Assembly: GCA_964429135.1 (NCBI GenBank) | Contig: CAYSAU010000017.1 | Location: forward strand, 1-64,000 | Source: CAZSDU01 sp964429135 | Lineage (GTDB): Bacteria > Bacteroidota > Bacteroidia > Bacteroidales > FEN-979 | Length of the DNA: 64,000 nt | Direction: 5' to 3' | In this document: piece by piece, positions 28,346 through 37,781 of the stretch | How the letters are laid out: each line of letters opens with the position of its first letter | How positions within the stretch are numbered: the first letter of the stretch is position 1 | The notes under the pieces: model-generated | Told to the model about the DNA's origin: nothing | Database searches by the model: none | What the model saw: only the letters and a program-made list of their open reading frames with translations | Position numbers and translations under genes: made by a program

Positions 28346-28654
28346 ATGAGCACGAAAAGAAAATATTATACTGAATCCCAGGAGAAAATGTCCCGGTATG
28401 CGAAAGCCATTGCGCATCCGGCAAGGGTCTATATCCTAGACTTCCTTGCCGATAACATGGATAAGTGTTGTTACAGCGGCGACATGGCTGAAGATATCCC
28501 TATTGCCCGATCAACCCTTTCAGAACATCTGAAGGCATTGAAGGAGGCTGGCCTCATCCAGGGAGAAATCAATCCTCCTTATATCAAATATTGTATCAAC
28601 AAAACCAATTGGGATGAGGCCAGGGAGATGTTTGAGGATTTTTTCGGAAAATGA
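28346..28654 (+). CDS. arsR: ArsR-family metalloregulator (unit 1)
   Basis: 102 residues from the ATG at 28346. Earlier in-frame starts lie upstream of the promoter and are excluded. Winged-helix fold with recognition helix ARSTLSEHLKALKEAGL (about 54-70). Cys41 and Cys42 sit in the helix that holds the arsenic/cadmium site (ELCVCDL) of classical ArsR, and Cys83 lies in the beta wing (IKYC), giving a possible three-Cys arsenite site. Leads the unit thioredoxin-arsF-arsG-arsP. Confidence 0.88.
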   Translation: MSTKRKYYTESQEKMSRYAKAIAHPARVYILDFLADNMDKCCYSGDMAEDIPIARSTLSEHLKALKEAGLIQGEINPPYIKYCINKTNWDEAREMFEDFFGK

Positions 28655-28685
28655 GATGATTTGAAGATTTAAAAACTAATTAGAT

Positions 28686-28919
28686 ATGGAAATAAAAATA
28701 TTAGGCACGGGCTGTCCTAAATGCAAGACACTGGATAAACTCACCCACGAAGTGGTTGAAAAAAATAACATTGACGCCACCATTACAAAAGTGGAAGACA
28801 TTATGGAAATCATGAAGTACGGGGTCATGTCAACGCCTGCACTGGTGGTTGATGGCAAAGTAATCCTTAAGGGACGTGTTCCTTCAGCAGAGGAAATCAA
28901 ACAACTATTAACCAAATAA
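28686..28919 (+). CDS. Small thioredoxin-fold redox protein
   Basis: 77 residues, typical of the mini-thioredoxins found next to permease genes of ars clusters. Active site is GCPKCKT (CxxC at residues 10 and 13) and the cis-Pro is in MSTPALVV. Cytosolic. It probably supplies electrons to a neighbouring thiol protein (ArsF or arsenate reductase). It lies 31 bases after arsR and 10 bases before arsF. Confidence 0.88.
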   Translation: MEIKILGTGCPKCKTLDKLTHEVVEKNNIDATITKVEDIMEIMKYGVMSTPALVVDGKVILKGRVPSAEEIKQLLTK

Positions 28920-28929
28920 AACGATTAAA

Positions 28930-29361
28930 ATGAGAAGAATTATCATTTTTTTTATGGCATTGGTCGTAGCAACCGGCATTTATGCTTGCACAGGTAGCTC
29001 ATCCAACAATTTAAACGAAGCAGCATATATTGCTCCTGATAAAAAGATTGAGGTTTTCTATTTTCACTTTACCCGTCGGTGTATGACATGCAACAACGTG
29101 GAGAAAGTGTCCAAGGAGGCTGTTGAAAAACAGTTTGCAGCACAGGTGAAAAGGGGCGAGATTACATTTACAAGTGTCAACCTTGACGAAAAAGATGGTC
29201 AAGCAATAGGTGCAAAGTATAAAGTCGAAGGACAATCACTGATCATCATTTCCGGTGATAAACGTGTTGACCTTACCGATAAGGGATTTATGTACGCTAA
29301 CAACAGCCCGGAGAAACTGAAAGCGGAGATAAAGACAGCGGTGGAAGGCATGATGAAATAA
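28930..29361 (+). CDS. arsF: ArsF-family thioredoxin-like lipoprotein
   Basis: 143 residues with a lipoprotein signal (lipobox IYAC near residue 19). The thioredoxin-like domain has RRCMTCNNV (CxxC, about 49-52). Databases name this family the nitrophenyl compound nitroreductase subunit ArsF, found in Bacteroidota ars operons; I assign it by sequence pattern and context. It probably faces the periplasm and pairs with the ArsG membrane protein, which resembles DsbD/CcdA electron carriers. A biochemical role in arsenic handling is not settled. Confidence 0.78.
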   Translation: MRRIIIFFMALVVATGIYACTGSSSNNLNEAAYIAPDKKIEVFYFHFTRRCMTCNNVEKVSKEAVEKQFAAQVKRGEITFTSVNLDEKDGQAIGAKYKVEGQSLIIISGDKRVDLTDKGFMYANNSPEKLKAEIKTAVEGMMK

Positions 29362-29446
29362 TTAAAAGATATGGTGATGTGAAAATGATTTGTTCATTTA
29401 ATCAACACTGCTACATCTCAATAAGCAATCATTAAATCGTCAAATT

Positions 29447-30145
29447 ATGCAATGGTTACAAACCCTATTGGAAAATTCTCAATATGCAGCGCTTACAGCA
29501 TTTATCCTGGGCTTGATGACGGCCATCAGCCCTTGTCCCTTGGCGACCAATATTTCTGCCATCGGTTTCATTAGCAGGGATATTGAAAACCGCAGACGGG
29601 TATTTGTCAAAGGCTTGGTTTACACGCTGGGACGTGCAGTTTCATATACAGGTCTGGGGTTTGTTTTGTTTTTTGGTGCAAGTAAAATGCATGTTACAAT
29701 GCTTTTTCAGGGATGGGGTGAGAAAATCCTTGGGCCATTGCTGATCATCATCGGATTGTTGATGCTCGATCTCATCAGGATAAAATTTCCCGGATTTTCA
29801 GGATTGACAGAAAAAATGGGAGAACACAGCAAACACAGCTACTGGGGAACATTGATGTTAGGAATGGTCTTTGCCATGGCATTTTGCCCTTACAGCGGCG
29901 TGCTCTACTTTGCCATGCTCATACCCATGACAATAACCAGCGTAAGTGGACTGTATTTGCCAGTTGTCTTTGCCATTGCAACCGGGCTTCCTGTGATCAT
30001 TTTTGCATGGTTGCTTGCCTATGCAGTAGGGAATGTAGGGAAACTATACAACCAGATTAAAACTTTCGAACTTTGGTTCCGCAGAGTTGTTGCTGTTCTA
30101 TTCATTTTGGTGGGGATCTATTATATCTTGATTTTTCTGATCTAA
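29447..30145 (+). CDS. arsG: ArsG-family permease (DsbD/CcdA-like)
   Basis: 232 residues with six transmembrane helices. The first helix reads LGLMTAISPCPLATN, and a Cys-Pro pair recurs in MAFCPYSGVLYF, the paired Cys of CcdA-type thiol carriers. This family is annotated as the aromatic aminobenzylarsenical efflux permease ArsG. Two readings are open: transport of organoarsenicals, or transfer of electrons across the membrane to ArsF. The Cys-Pro pair favours the second. Confidence 0.75.
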   Translation: MQWLQTLLENSQYAALTAFILGLMTAISPCPLATNISAIGFISRDIENRRRVFVKGLVYTLGRAVSYTGLGFVLFFGASKMHVTMLFQGWGEKILGPLLIIIGLLMLDLIRIKFPGFSGLTEKMGEHSKHSYWGTLMLGMVFAMAFCPYSGVLYFAMLIPMTITSVSGLYLPVVFAIATGLPVIIFAWLLAYAVGNVGKLYNQIKTFELWFRRVVAVLFILVGIYYILIFLI

Positions 30146-30200
30146 AGATGTTAAAATTCGAAGATATAAGCCTGTATATATTTGATAATATCTTGCAATT

Positions 30201-31520
30201 ATGGAATTTAAGAAAGAAATAAAAATTCTGGGATGGTTGTTGGTGGGATTTTTGGCAGTGTTTTTTTTACCGTTGGGAAATCAAGTATTCAACACGGCTA
30301 TTGATGCTACTCTGGACCTTTCCAAATGGTACGCTCGGGAGCATGTGGTGCTTTGCCTGCTGCCGGCTTTTTTGATTGCCGGGGTGATCTCAGTGTTTGT
30401 CAGCCAGGCCTCCGTGATCAAATACTTCGGAGCTAAAGCAAAAAAATGGGTAGCCTATACCGTGGCAGCGGTTTCTGGAACCATTCTGGCTGTTTGTTCC
30501 TGCACGATTTTACCCTTATTCTCCAGCATTCATAAACGGGGAGCCGGATTAGGACCCGCCATCGCCTTTCTTTATTCAGGTCCGGCCATCAATATCCTGG
30601 CCATCATCCTTACAGCCAGGATTTTAGGATTTGAACTTGGTCTTGCCCGGGTGATTGGCGCTGTTCTCTTCAGTGTTATCATAGGATTGATCATGGCCTT
30701 CATATACCGGAAAGAAGAAAGAACGAAGGCAGAAGAACAAATGAATTTCCCGGATATTCCGGAAACCCGTCCGCTTTGGCAAACTTCTTCCTTCTTTTTC
30801 ACACTGGTACTGATACTGGTATTTGCCAACTGGGGAAAACCTGAGGCGGGAGAGACCACTGGGTTATGGTACCAGATATGGCACCTCAAATGGTTCATCA
30901 CCGGGGCGTTCGGACTGATTCTGGGGGTTATTATGGTGACGGTATTGAAGCTGAAAAGCTGGCAGGTTGCCATGGCTGTTGTAGCTACCGGATTGACAGC
31001 CCTGCTTTTTCAAAACCCGATGATCTCTATGGTAAGTGGTATCGCGGCTGTAAGCATCATCAGTTTATTGGACAAGGCTCCAGAAAGTGAAAACCGTGAA
31101 TGGATCCTTTCAAGCTGGGGATTTACCAAACAGATTGTTCCCCTGCTGGCTATCGGGGTAGTGATCGCCGGGTTTCTCCTGGGATCGACTCACGATGATG
31201 TGAGCATCCCCGGAGTGATCCCTAACACCTGGGTGGCCTGGCTGGTAGGAGGTAACTCCCTTTGGGCAAACCTATCTGCTTCCGTTATAGGGGCGTTCAT
31301 GTATTTTGCCACCCTTACCGAAGTGCCTATTTTGCAAGGACTTATCGCTTCGGGGATGGGAAAAGGACCGGCACTGGCGCTGTTGTTGGCCGGACCTTCA
31401 TTGTCGCTGCCCAATATGCTGGTGATCAGGGGGGTGATTGGCATGCAAAAAACATTGGTATATGTAGTGACGGTGATTGTTCTATCGACGGTTGCAGGGT
31501 TGATTTTTGGAATGGTATAA
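30201..31520 (+). CDS. arsP: ArsP-type permease (DUF318)
   Basis: 439 residues with about ten to twelve helices. The signature AVCSCTILPLFSSIHKRGAGLGPA (first 20 residues define it: two Cys in VCSC then PLF) and FLYSGPAINILAI are typical of the permease family that includes ArsP. The second half repeats the pattern (GPALALLLAGPSLSLPN). ArsP exports trivalent organoarsenicals such as methylarsenite, which matches the presence of arsM in unit 2. Metal export by related family members is an alternative. Confidence 0.85.
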   Translation: MEFKKEIKILGWLLVGFLAVFFLPLGNQVFNTAIDATLDLSKWYAREHVVLCLLPAFLIAGVISVFVSQASVIKYFGAKAKKWVAYTVAAVSGTILAVCSCTILPLFSSIHKRGAGLGPAIAFLYSGPAINILAIILTARILGFELGLARVIGAVLFSVIIGLIMAFIYRKEERTKAEEQMNFPDIPETRPLWQTSSFFFTLVLILVFANWGKPEAGETTGLWYQIWHLKWFITGAFGLILGVIMVTVLKLKSWQVAMAVVATGLTALLFQNPMISMVSGIAAVSIISLLDKAPESENREWILSSWGFTKQIVPLLAIGVVIAGFLLGSTHDDVSIPGVIPNTWVAWLVGGNSLWANLSASVIGAFMYFATLTEVPILQGLIASGMGKGPALALLLAGPSLSLPNMLVIRGVIGMQKTLVYVVTVIVLSTVAGLIFGMV

Positions 31521-31611
31521 GATTAACAGGCTGAAATTGCTTAACATGTGTTCATTACCAAGCTGAGGATGAATCAATTGAAAAATTAACCGTTATATAT
31601 ATCAATCACAT

Positions 31612-32379
31612 ATGAAAAAATCAATCGGTTTTATCGGCTGCGGGAGAGTTACCCGGATTATTCTGCAAGCTTTTCAGAACAAAGGGTTTACTACCCTTAA
31701 AGTCGTGGTGAGCGATACCAACAATGATGTGACTGCAAACCTTCAGCGCCTGTTCCCGTTTATTACCATTGCACCGGCTGAAGAGGCTGCGAAACAGTCA
31801 ATTCTCTTCATCGCGCTGCACCCTCCGGTCATCATGGAAACCTTGGATAAATTAAAAGGGTTTATTTCCCCGGATGCCATTGTGATCTCCCTTGCCCCGA
31901 AGATCACCATCGAAATGATCTCTGGAAAATTGAACGGGTTGATTAAGGTAGCCAGGCTAATCCCCAATGCCACTTCAGTGATCAACGAAGGCTTCAATCC
32001 CGTTGCCTTTTCCAAAGGCTTCACGCCTAAGGAGGATATCCTTGACCTTTTGAGATTACTGGGCGATACTTTTGAAACAGAGGAATCCAAACTGGAAGCC
32101 TATGCCATCGTCTCTGCCATGTTGCCCACTTATTTCTGGTTTCAATGGCAGGAGTGTGTGAAGATTGGTGAACAGATTGGTTTGACAGGCGAAGAGTCGC
32201 GCCAGGCAGTAGCCGCAACCCTGGATAAAGCGATACAAACCTTGTTTTCATCTGGAATGACCTGCGATCAGGTCATCGATCTGATCCCGGTAAAGCCCCT
32301 CGGGGAGTACGAGAGGCAGATCAGAGAGATTTTCAACACAAAACTGATTGGTTTATTTGAAAAAATTCAACCAAAATGA
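31612..32379 (+). CDS. P5CR-like NAD(P)-binding protein in the ars unit
   Basis: 255 residues. N-terminal Rossmann fold with GFIGCGRVTRIIL (about 6-18) and beta-strand SIGFIG, then a helical C-terminal half shaped like the pyrroline-5-carboxylate reductase dimerisation domain. The classical GxGxMA and C-terminal proC signatures are altered, so proline synthesis is doubtful. The stop overlaps the start of the octaheme cytochrome as ATGA, so the two are made together. A dehydrogenase or oxidoreductase partner of the cytochrome is possible but is inference. No family-level function is known to me. Confidence 0.7.
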   Translation: MKKSIGFIGCGRVTRIILQAFQNKGFTTLKVVVSDTNNDVTANLQRLFPFITIAPAEEAAKQSILFIALHPPVIMETLDKLKGFISPDAIVISLAPKITIEMISGKLNGLIKVARLIPNATSVINEGFNPVAFSKGFTPKEDILDLLRLLGDTFETEESKLEAYAIVSAMLPTYFWFQWQECVKIGEQIGLTGEESRQAVAATLDKAIQTLFSSGMTCDQVIDLIPVKPLGEYERQIREIFNTKLIGLFEKIQPK

Positions 32380-34841
32380 AAATATATCTTCTGAGTAGTT
32401 TGGTGCTGCTGGCTGTCTTTTTGGCTTTCATGATGACTATGCATCAGGAGAAGCGTAGCCCTGTGTCTGATCGTAACCTCATCACCAAAACAGGTGTTTG
32501 CCCTCCATTTTATCTCTATGCTGAAGACGGCAGTCTGATCGATCCTGTTCACAACATCAATGCCCAAGTGCCCTATTCTCCGAAACAGACCTGCGGGAAA
32601 TGCCATGATTATAGTAAAATCACCAAAGGGTTTCATTTTCAGCAGGGGAAAGATGAAATGGCTTACGGAGCCTATGCCGAACGCTATCAATGGGTAACCA
32701 CACCGGGGAACTATGGCGGTAACTGGTGTTCACCGGCTCCGCTTTACAATTATCTGTCCCCTAAGGATAATCCATCGGCAAAAGAGATGGATATGACCTC
32801 CTTTTCTTTTATCACCAGTGGTTGCGGAACATGCCATCCGGGAGGAGGCTCATTTGAATTCGACCGTAACGGAAAACGTTATCCGGAAGCGATGAAAGAA
32901 CTTGGTTATTCAGCCGGTGGGATAAATAATTTTGACGGAGATTATTACCAGGCACATTGGGATAAGAGTGGGGTAGGGGAAGGCGACTGCATGCTTTGTC
33001 ATTTACCTGAATACGATTTCAAAGGCCGGAATACTCATTTACTGAAATGGAACTTTGCCTGGATGTCCACAGTCGGATCGGGATTGGCATCCGTTTCCGG
33101 ATCTGTCAAAGACTCGGTTCCGGTAACCGTTAGTTATGACGTGTCGAAGTTCGGCAAGGACGGAAAGCTTTCCATGCACTTGTTGCGGGAACCCCGTAAT
33201 GAAACCTGCCTGAACTGTCATGCCAAACCACAGTGGAAAAAGCGGGGAGCCTCTTTTTCAGCTACTACCGATGTCCATATGGCTAAAGGAATGAAGTGCG
33301 TGGATTGTCATCCAGCCGGCTCCATGTCTACAGATGAACGGATTAAAGGGAAAGAGATTCACCAGTTTGGAAAAGGCGACGACCCCGGAGGACATGTTCG
33401 GGATGATCTCGACAACACGATGCGGACATGTAAAGACTGCCATCTCACCGGGTATCTGAACGCTCCGATTGCCAACCATTCTTGGCTTCCCGCCTTCCAC
33501 CTGGAGGAGCTCTCCTGCCAGGCCTGCCATATCCCGGAACGCAGGGTTAAAGCGGCATTGGTACAAGTCAGCGATGTGTACAATCCCGGGACAAAAATTT
33601 CACCCCCGGCAAAGTATATCTGGACCTTTTATGATCAACAGATGAATTACTGGAATCATTACGGTGAGCTATCCATGTTTACGTACATGGACCAGCCATC
33701 CGATCCTTTTATACCGCAATATGCGCAATATAAGGAACAGATCTTCCCGGTGAATCCGGTTCATAGCGCCTGGCCGGGGATTTTTACCCCTGGAAAAGCA
33801 GGCTTACACCAGCCTAGGATGAAGGATGTCTATGACATGTGGACCAAACACCGGAAGGATCAGACCGCTTTCCCGGAACTCGCCCTGATCAGAGATGACA
33901 ACGGTGACAGCATCCCGGAAGTTAACCGGCCGGAAGAAATCGATGCCCTGATACACTCCCTTAGCGGTTACCTTTCCAGCATCGGATACAACCTAACCGC
34001 CCGAAAGGTGGTTTGGGTGAACAACGACAGGATGTATACGAACGGCAACTCCTATAAAATGTTGGACAAAGAGGATTGGGAATCCTCTCCATACGCCTCT
34101 GTATACAAATACAACCACGATGTAGCTCCCGCCAAGGCGGGACTGGGAATCAAAGGGTGCACGGAATGTCATTCCTTTACCTCCGCTATGTTTTACGCTC
34201 AGGTCGTTAAATATCCATTTGGTGAAAACGGAGCTCCTGTGCTTGAACCTCAGTACAAACGAATGGGAATGAACGGTTTTTTCGTCTGGATGTCGGCTTT
34301 CCGCGAACAGATCCTTAAATCGGTTGAATATCCCGCTTTTATGCTCCTGTTCATACTGATCGTACTTTCCATCCTGATGAAGGTAAATCAAACGCAAGGT
34401 TATATAAAGATCACATCCGTCACCAGGTGGATCATCTGTGGCATTGCATTTACCGGTTTTCTTTTTGTTTATTACCAACCAGAACTGAACAGTTACATCC
34501 TTCCTGAACGGATGTGGCTGGATAAAAATCATTTCTGGATCAGCGGACTGGCGATCCTGATTGGGATCTATACCTGTCTGGTGATGCGAAAGGCCGGCAT
34601 AAAGTCTGGATGGTTATACCATCTCCAAAACATCAGCATCTGTATGGCCGTTGTTTCTGGGTTCTTGATGGTGATACGCTTTGAGGCGATTGAGCTTCTG
34701 GTGAAAGTGGCTTATACAATGTTTGACCTGGGTATTGTCGTCTCCATCCTGCTAGCTATGATCTGTTTCCTTCGTAATCTGGCTAACTTTCAGAACGACA
34801 ATTTCCAACTCTTTCCTATGTTTACCTTTCCGGAAAATTAA
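32376..34841 (+). CDS. Octaheme c-type cytochrome with membrane domain
   Basis: 821 residues. Eight CxxCH heme motifs are visible (CGKCH near residue 73, CGTCH, CMLCH, CLNCH, CVDCH, CKDCH, CQACH, CTECH). An N-terminal anchor (about 1-20) exports the heme region to the periplasm. About five transmembrane helices close the protein (about residues 660-810). The heme region resembles octaheme tetrathionate-reductase-like cytochromes. A membrane part fused to it could exchange electrons with quinones. It is the last gene of ars unit 1 and is coupled to the P5CR-like gene. A role in arsenic redox chemistry is an inference. Confidence 0.85.
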   Translation: MKIYLLSSLVLLAVFLAFMMTMHQEKRSPVSDRNLITKTGVCPPFYLYAEDGSLIDPVHNINAQVPYSPKQTCGKCHDYSKITKGFHFQQGKDEMAYGAYAERYQWVTTPGNYGGNWCSPAPLYNYLSPKDNPSAKEMDMTSFSFITSGCGTCHPGGGSFEFDRNGKRYPEAMKELGYSAGGINNFDGDYYQAHWDKSGVGEGDCMLCHLPEYDFKGRNTHLLKWNFAWMSTVGSGLASVSGSVKDSVPVTVSYDVSKFGKDGKLSMHLLREPRNETCLNCHAKPQWKKRGASFSATTDVHMAKGMKCVDCHPAGSMSTDERIKGKEIHQFGKGDDPGGHVRDDLDNTMRTCKDCHLTGYLNAPIANHSWLPAFHLEELSCQACHIPERRVKAALVQVSDVYNPGTKISPPAKYIWTFYDQQMNYWNHYGELSMFTYMDQPSDPFIPQYAQYKEQIFPVNPVHSAWPGIFTPGKAGLHQPRMKDVYDMWTKHRKDQTAFPELALIRDDNGDSIPEVNRPEEIDALIHSLSGYLSSIGYNLTARKVVWVNNDRMYTNGNSYKMLDKEDWESSPYASVYKYNHDVAPAKAGLGIKGCTECHSFTSAMFYAQVVKYPFGENGAPVLEPQYKRMGMNGFFVWMSAFREQILKSVEYPAFMLLFILIVLSILMKVNQTQGYIKITSVTRWIICGIAFTGFLFVYYQPELNSYILPERMWLDKNHFWISGLAILIGIYTCLVMRKAGIKSGWLYHLQNISICMAVVSGFLMVIRFEAIELLVKVAYTMFDLGIVVSILLAMICFLRNLANFQNDNFQLFPMFTFPEN

Positions 34842-34884
34842 ACTGTTTCTTTTGATCATGGCTTGTTTCATTCTTGACACATCC

Positions 34885-37272
34885 TTACTGTCCCACTCTG
34901 ATCAGCCCTTCCTCTGACTCAGAGGTCGTTGGTTTTTTCACTTTTTGCTGGGTTTGAGCATGCATCGACCAGGAGAGACCAACCCAAAGAACCCTGGAAT
35001 CGGTCTTGCTCGTATTATGGAGCGTAAACTGCTCGTTTGTGGTTTCGATAATCCATCTGCGGCTGTTGAAGATATCCGAAAGGGTGAGTGATAAGGTGAA
35101 TTTCTTGTCAAAAAAGGATTGCCTAACACTCAAATCTGTAGTATGGATCCCGTGCAGAAAAAACTCAGGCAGGTCAGAGGGGGAACTGTAAGAAAAGGTT
35201 CCCAGGATTTCTCCCTGTTTCCAAGGGAAAAATGATGCTTTGATCGAAAAGCCCCAGGCAAAGCCTTCTGAAGAGAGATCTACCCCTTTAAAATTACCTG
35301 CTGATTTGCTATACCACACGGAGATCCCCGATTGAACAGTCATCCATCTGCCAACATCAAGGGTTCCATCAATCCCTCCACCGATTTTTCGCAGCCAGTC
35401 GCCGTTGGCATAGGTAGTCACCAGGGTATCAGGCGGAATCAGGTATGAAACCTGTACGATGAAATTCCGGGCATCGCTGTAGTACAGCTGACTTAACAAG
35501 CGGAAGTTTTTTGTAGAATAGCTGTGGCTGAACTCAACTTTGCTGGTTAGTTCCGGGTTGAGGTTCTTGTTCCCTGTTTCCACCGTTTTTTCATCAATCA
35601 CGTTGATGTAGGGATTCAACTGGGGATAGGTCGGACGGGTTACGCGCCTTGTATATCCCAATGAGAGGTTTTGGGTGGGTGAAAGTGACAGGGAGAGCTC
35701 CAGAAAAGGGAATGGGAAGAAATACTCCGCAAAAAGGTTCTCGCCTGTCGTGTTCTGATGAAGATTTCGGGTATTGTATTCCAGCCGGATGCCTGCTTTC
35801 CAGAAGAGTCTGCCGAAAAGACTGTCGGAAGCCATGGCATATCCGGCATAAATGTACTCGTGTTGCTCCAGATCGTTGGAATAAGTGGGATTCAGGATCC
35901 AGGCACCTGAAAGTGTATCCAGGTTCCAGAAGTTGTAGGCAAATGAGTTCCATCGGGAAAAAAAACGTAATCCGGTTTCCAGTTTTCCCTTGCGGAACAC
36001 CGGCCTGAGATAGTCAGCATGAATGGTCACATTGGTTGGGGCTCCTCCTCCCTCGGATTTCTGCAGGAGGCGATCCTCCAGGTAATAATCGGCAAAACGT
36101 GTTCCTTTGGTACGGGAGAAAAAGGTCTCTATGGAGAATTCATGGCGGTTCCGGTCAAAAATATGCTTGTAGTTCAGTGAAACCTCCGCCATTGTCCGGG
36201 CATGAGTGATGTCGTTCCTACGATGAAGTCCGGTTACTGTATCGGCTCCGGAAATCTGAGAGCCTTCCACCTGCTGGTCGTTCCTCAGGCTGGGAAAAGA
36301 TAATTTTGCATCCAGCGATAACACATCCCGTTTCCCTGGTCTATATCCGGCTGATAGTGACACCTGCTGTGTCTCGCTGAAACGCCGGGTGTACATTGTC
36401 TGGTTCACCTTCTCCCCGGATGCTAAAAAAGTGCGGTTGAGCGAACTGCTGATCTGCTGGGGGTCGTATCGGCCGGTATATCTGATACCGACATCCCAGA
36501 CCGCGTTGGCAAATGAAAATGCTGCTCCTCCATTGACCTTATTGGAAATCCCCCAGTTCAGGTTGGCTGACCCGGAAATCCCGGAAGCTTTGCGCTGTTT
36601 GGTTACAATGTTGACGATGCCACCGGTTCCTTCGGCATCGTAGGCGGCATCCGGACTGGTGATCAGTTCGATGTTGCTGACCTGGGAGGCCGGGATTGCA
36701 TCAAGTGCCGATAGGGTAGTGGGTCGACCGTCAAGAAGCACCAGGATGTTTTTATTTCCCCTTAGGTAGATATGGTCGTTGTGATCGATGGTGACTGCCG
36801 GTTGACTCTTCAGCACATCCAGGATATTACCGGAAGCAGATCCCGCACTTTTGGCAACTTGGATGGTGGTCTTTTCGACTGTGGTCTCCTGCTCCCTGAC
36901 CCTTCCCACTACCTGTAATTCGTTCAGAGAAACCGAGGAAAGACTTAGCCCGATGGGATCAGGAAGATGATATAATCTTCCCAGAAGCCGAACCGGTACA
37001 TAGGCATGGTTATACCCAACAAAACTGCAACGCAGCAGGTAATCACCCGGTGTGACTCCGAAAATCCGGAATTCTCCCTTTTGCGTAGTGACCACACCGG
37101 TAACCAGCGCGGTGTCGGTAGTCCGGCATAAAACCACACTGACATATTCAAGTGGTTGACTGGTTAAGGAATCGATCACTATTCCTGAAAAAACAACCGT
37201 TTCCGGTTTTTGAGAAAAGGCATAAGGAAGATAATGAAAGAAAATTAAACAAAGGAGGAAAAAAAACTTCAT
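34885..37272 (-). CDS. TonB-dependent outer-membrane receptor
   Basis: 795 residues. Signal peptide (about 1-20), a carboxypeptidase-regulatory-like domain (about 26-110), a plug domain with VLLDGRPTTLSALDAIP and AEGTGGIVNIVTKQR (about 185-225), then a beta barrel. It belongs to the smaller outer-membrane beta-barrel group, not to SusC. It is divergent from arsR2 with 147 bases between the starts, so one regulatory region may serve both. The ligand is unknown; uptake of a metal chelate or an organoarsenical is possible. Confidence 0.88.
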   Translation of the reverse strand: MKFFFLLCLIFFHYLPYAFSQKPETVVFSGIVIDSLTSQPLEYVSVVLCRTTDTALVTGVVTTQKGEFRIFGVTPGDYLLRCSFVGYNHAYVPVRLLGRLYHLPDPIGLSLSSVSLNELQVVGRVREQETTVEKTTIQVAKSAGSASGNILDVLKSQPAVTIDHNDHIYLRGNKNILVLLDGRPTTLSALDAIPASQVSNIELITSPDAAYDAEGTGGIVNIVTKQRKASGISGSANLNWGISNKVNGGAAFSFANAVWDVGIRYTGRYDPQQISSSLNRTFLASGEKVNQTMYTRRFSETQQVSLSAGYRPGKRDVLSLDAKLSFPSLRNDQQVEGSQISGADTVTGLHRRNDITHARTMAEVSLNYKHIFDRNRHEFSIETFFSRTKGTRFADYYLEDRLLQKSEGGGAPTNVTIHADYLRPVFRKGKLETGLRFFSRWNSFAYNFWNLDTLSGAWILNPTYSNDLEQHEYIYAGYAMASDSLFGRLFWKAGIRLEYNTRNLHQNTTGENLFAEYFFPFPFLELSLSLSPTQNLSLGYTRRVTRPTYPQLNPYINVIDEKTVETGNKNLNPELTSKVEFSHSYSTKNFRLLSQLYYSDARNFIVQVSYLIPPDTLVTTYANGDWLRKIGGGIDGTLDVGRWMTVQSGISVWYSKSAGNFKGVDLSSEGFAWGFSIKASFFPWKQGEILGTFSYSSPSDLPEFFLHGIHTTDLSVRQSFFDKKFTLSLTLSDIFNSRRWIIETTNEQFTLHNTSKTDSRVLWVGLSWSMHAQTQQKVKKPTTSESEEGLIRVGQ

Positions 37273-37350
37273 ATCAGTTAGACACCTTACGAGCAGAAAA
37301 CTTTCGTCACAGAAAAAACAAAAAATAAATGAAATTATTGTTAAATTTTA

Positions 37351-37392
37351 ACGTAAAAATACGTCATTATAAAAACCAACGTATATTTGCGT
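37351..37392 (+). promoter_or_regulatory. Tandem ArsR-type operators and -7 box
   Basis: ACGTA-AAAA-TACGT (37351-37364) is a perfect inverted repeat. ACGTA-TATT-TGCGT (37379-37392) is the same motif with one mismatch, 28 bases further on. The second copy contains TATATTTG (37382-37389), a TAnnTTTG -7 box. This layout fits repression of unit 2, and perhaps of the divergent TonB receptor, by the adjacent ArsR. Confidence 0.6.
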
Positions 37393-37419
37393 CATTCATT
37401 TTCAAATTTTCAAATCGAC

Positions 37420-37755
37420 ATGGTTGCAGCTAAAACAGGACTATTCGACCAAGATCTTAAAACCAGTGCTACTTTCTTCAAAGCATTGGGTCACCCAGCC
37501 CGTCTGACTATCCTGAAATATCTGGGTGGAATGCAAATGTGCATGACCGGTGACATCTGCGATGAGTTGCCCCTGAGCAGAACCACCGTGATGCAGCACC
37601 TGAAAGCGTTGAAAAAAGCCGGACTGATTCAGGGAACGGTAGAAGGTACGCGGGTGAACTATTGCCTGAACCCCTGTGCCATCAAAGATCTCAAAAAAAT
37701 ATCCAATGACTTGTTACTTGAACTGAACATTTCGGGAAACAACACATGTCACTAA
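37420..37755 (+). CDS. arsR: ArsR-family metalloregulator (unit 2)
   Basis: 111 residues from the ATG at 37420; a TTG eleven codons upstream lies inside the promoter. Winged helix with recognition helix SRTTVMQHLKALKKAGL (about 53-69). Cys41, Cys47, Cys82, Cys86 and Cys110 are available; Cys41 and Cys82 align with Cys41 and Cys83 of the first ArsR, suggesting a shared arsenite site. It stands 27 bases before arsC and controls arsC-arsM-acr3. Confidence 0.88.
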   Translation: MVAAKTGLFDQDLKTSATFFKALGHPARLTILKYLGGMQMCMTGDICDELPLSRTTVMQHLKALKKAGLIQGTVEGTRVNYCLNPCAIKDLKKISNDLLLELNISGNNTCH

Positions 37756-37781
37756 TCATCAACAGATTAAAATATAAATAC

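Noticed and set aside
31612..32379. proC partner of the hydroxyproline dehydratase-type enzyme
   Set aside because: 23 kb away, embedded in and coupled to an ars-unit cytochrome gene, and lacking the classical P5C reductase signatures.
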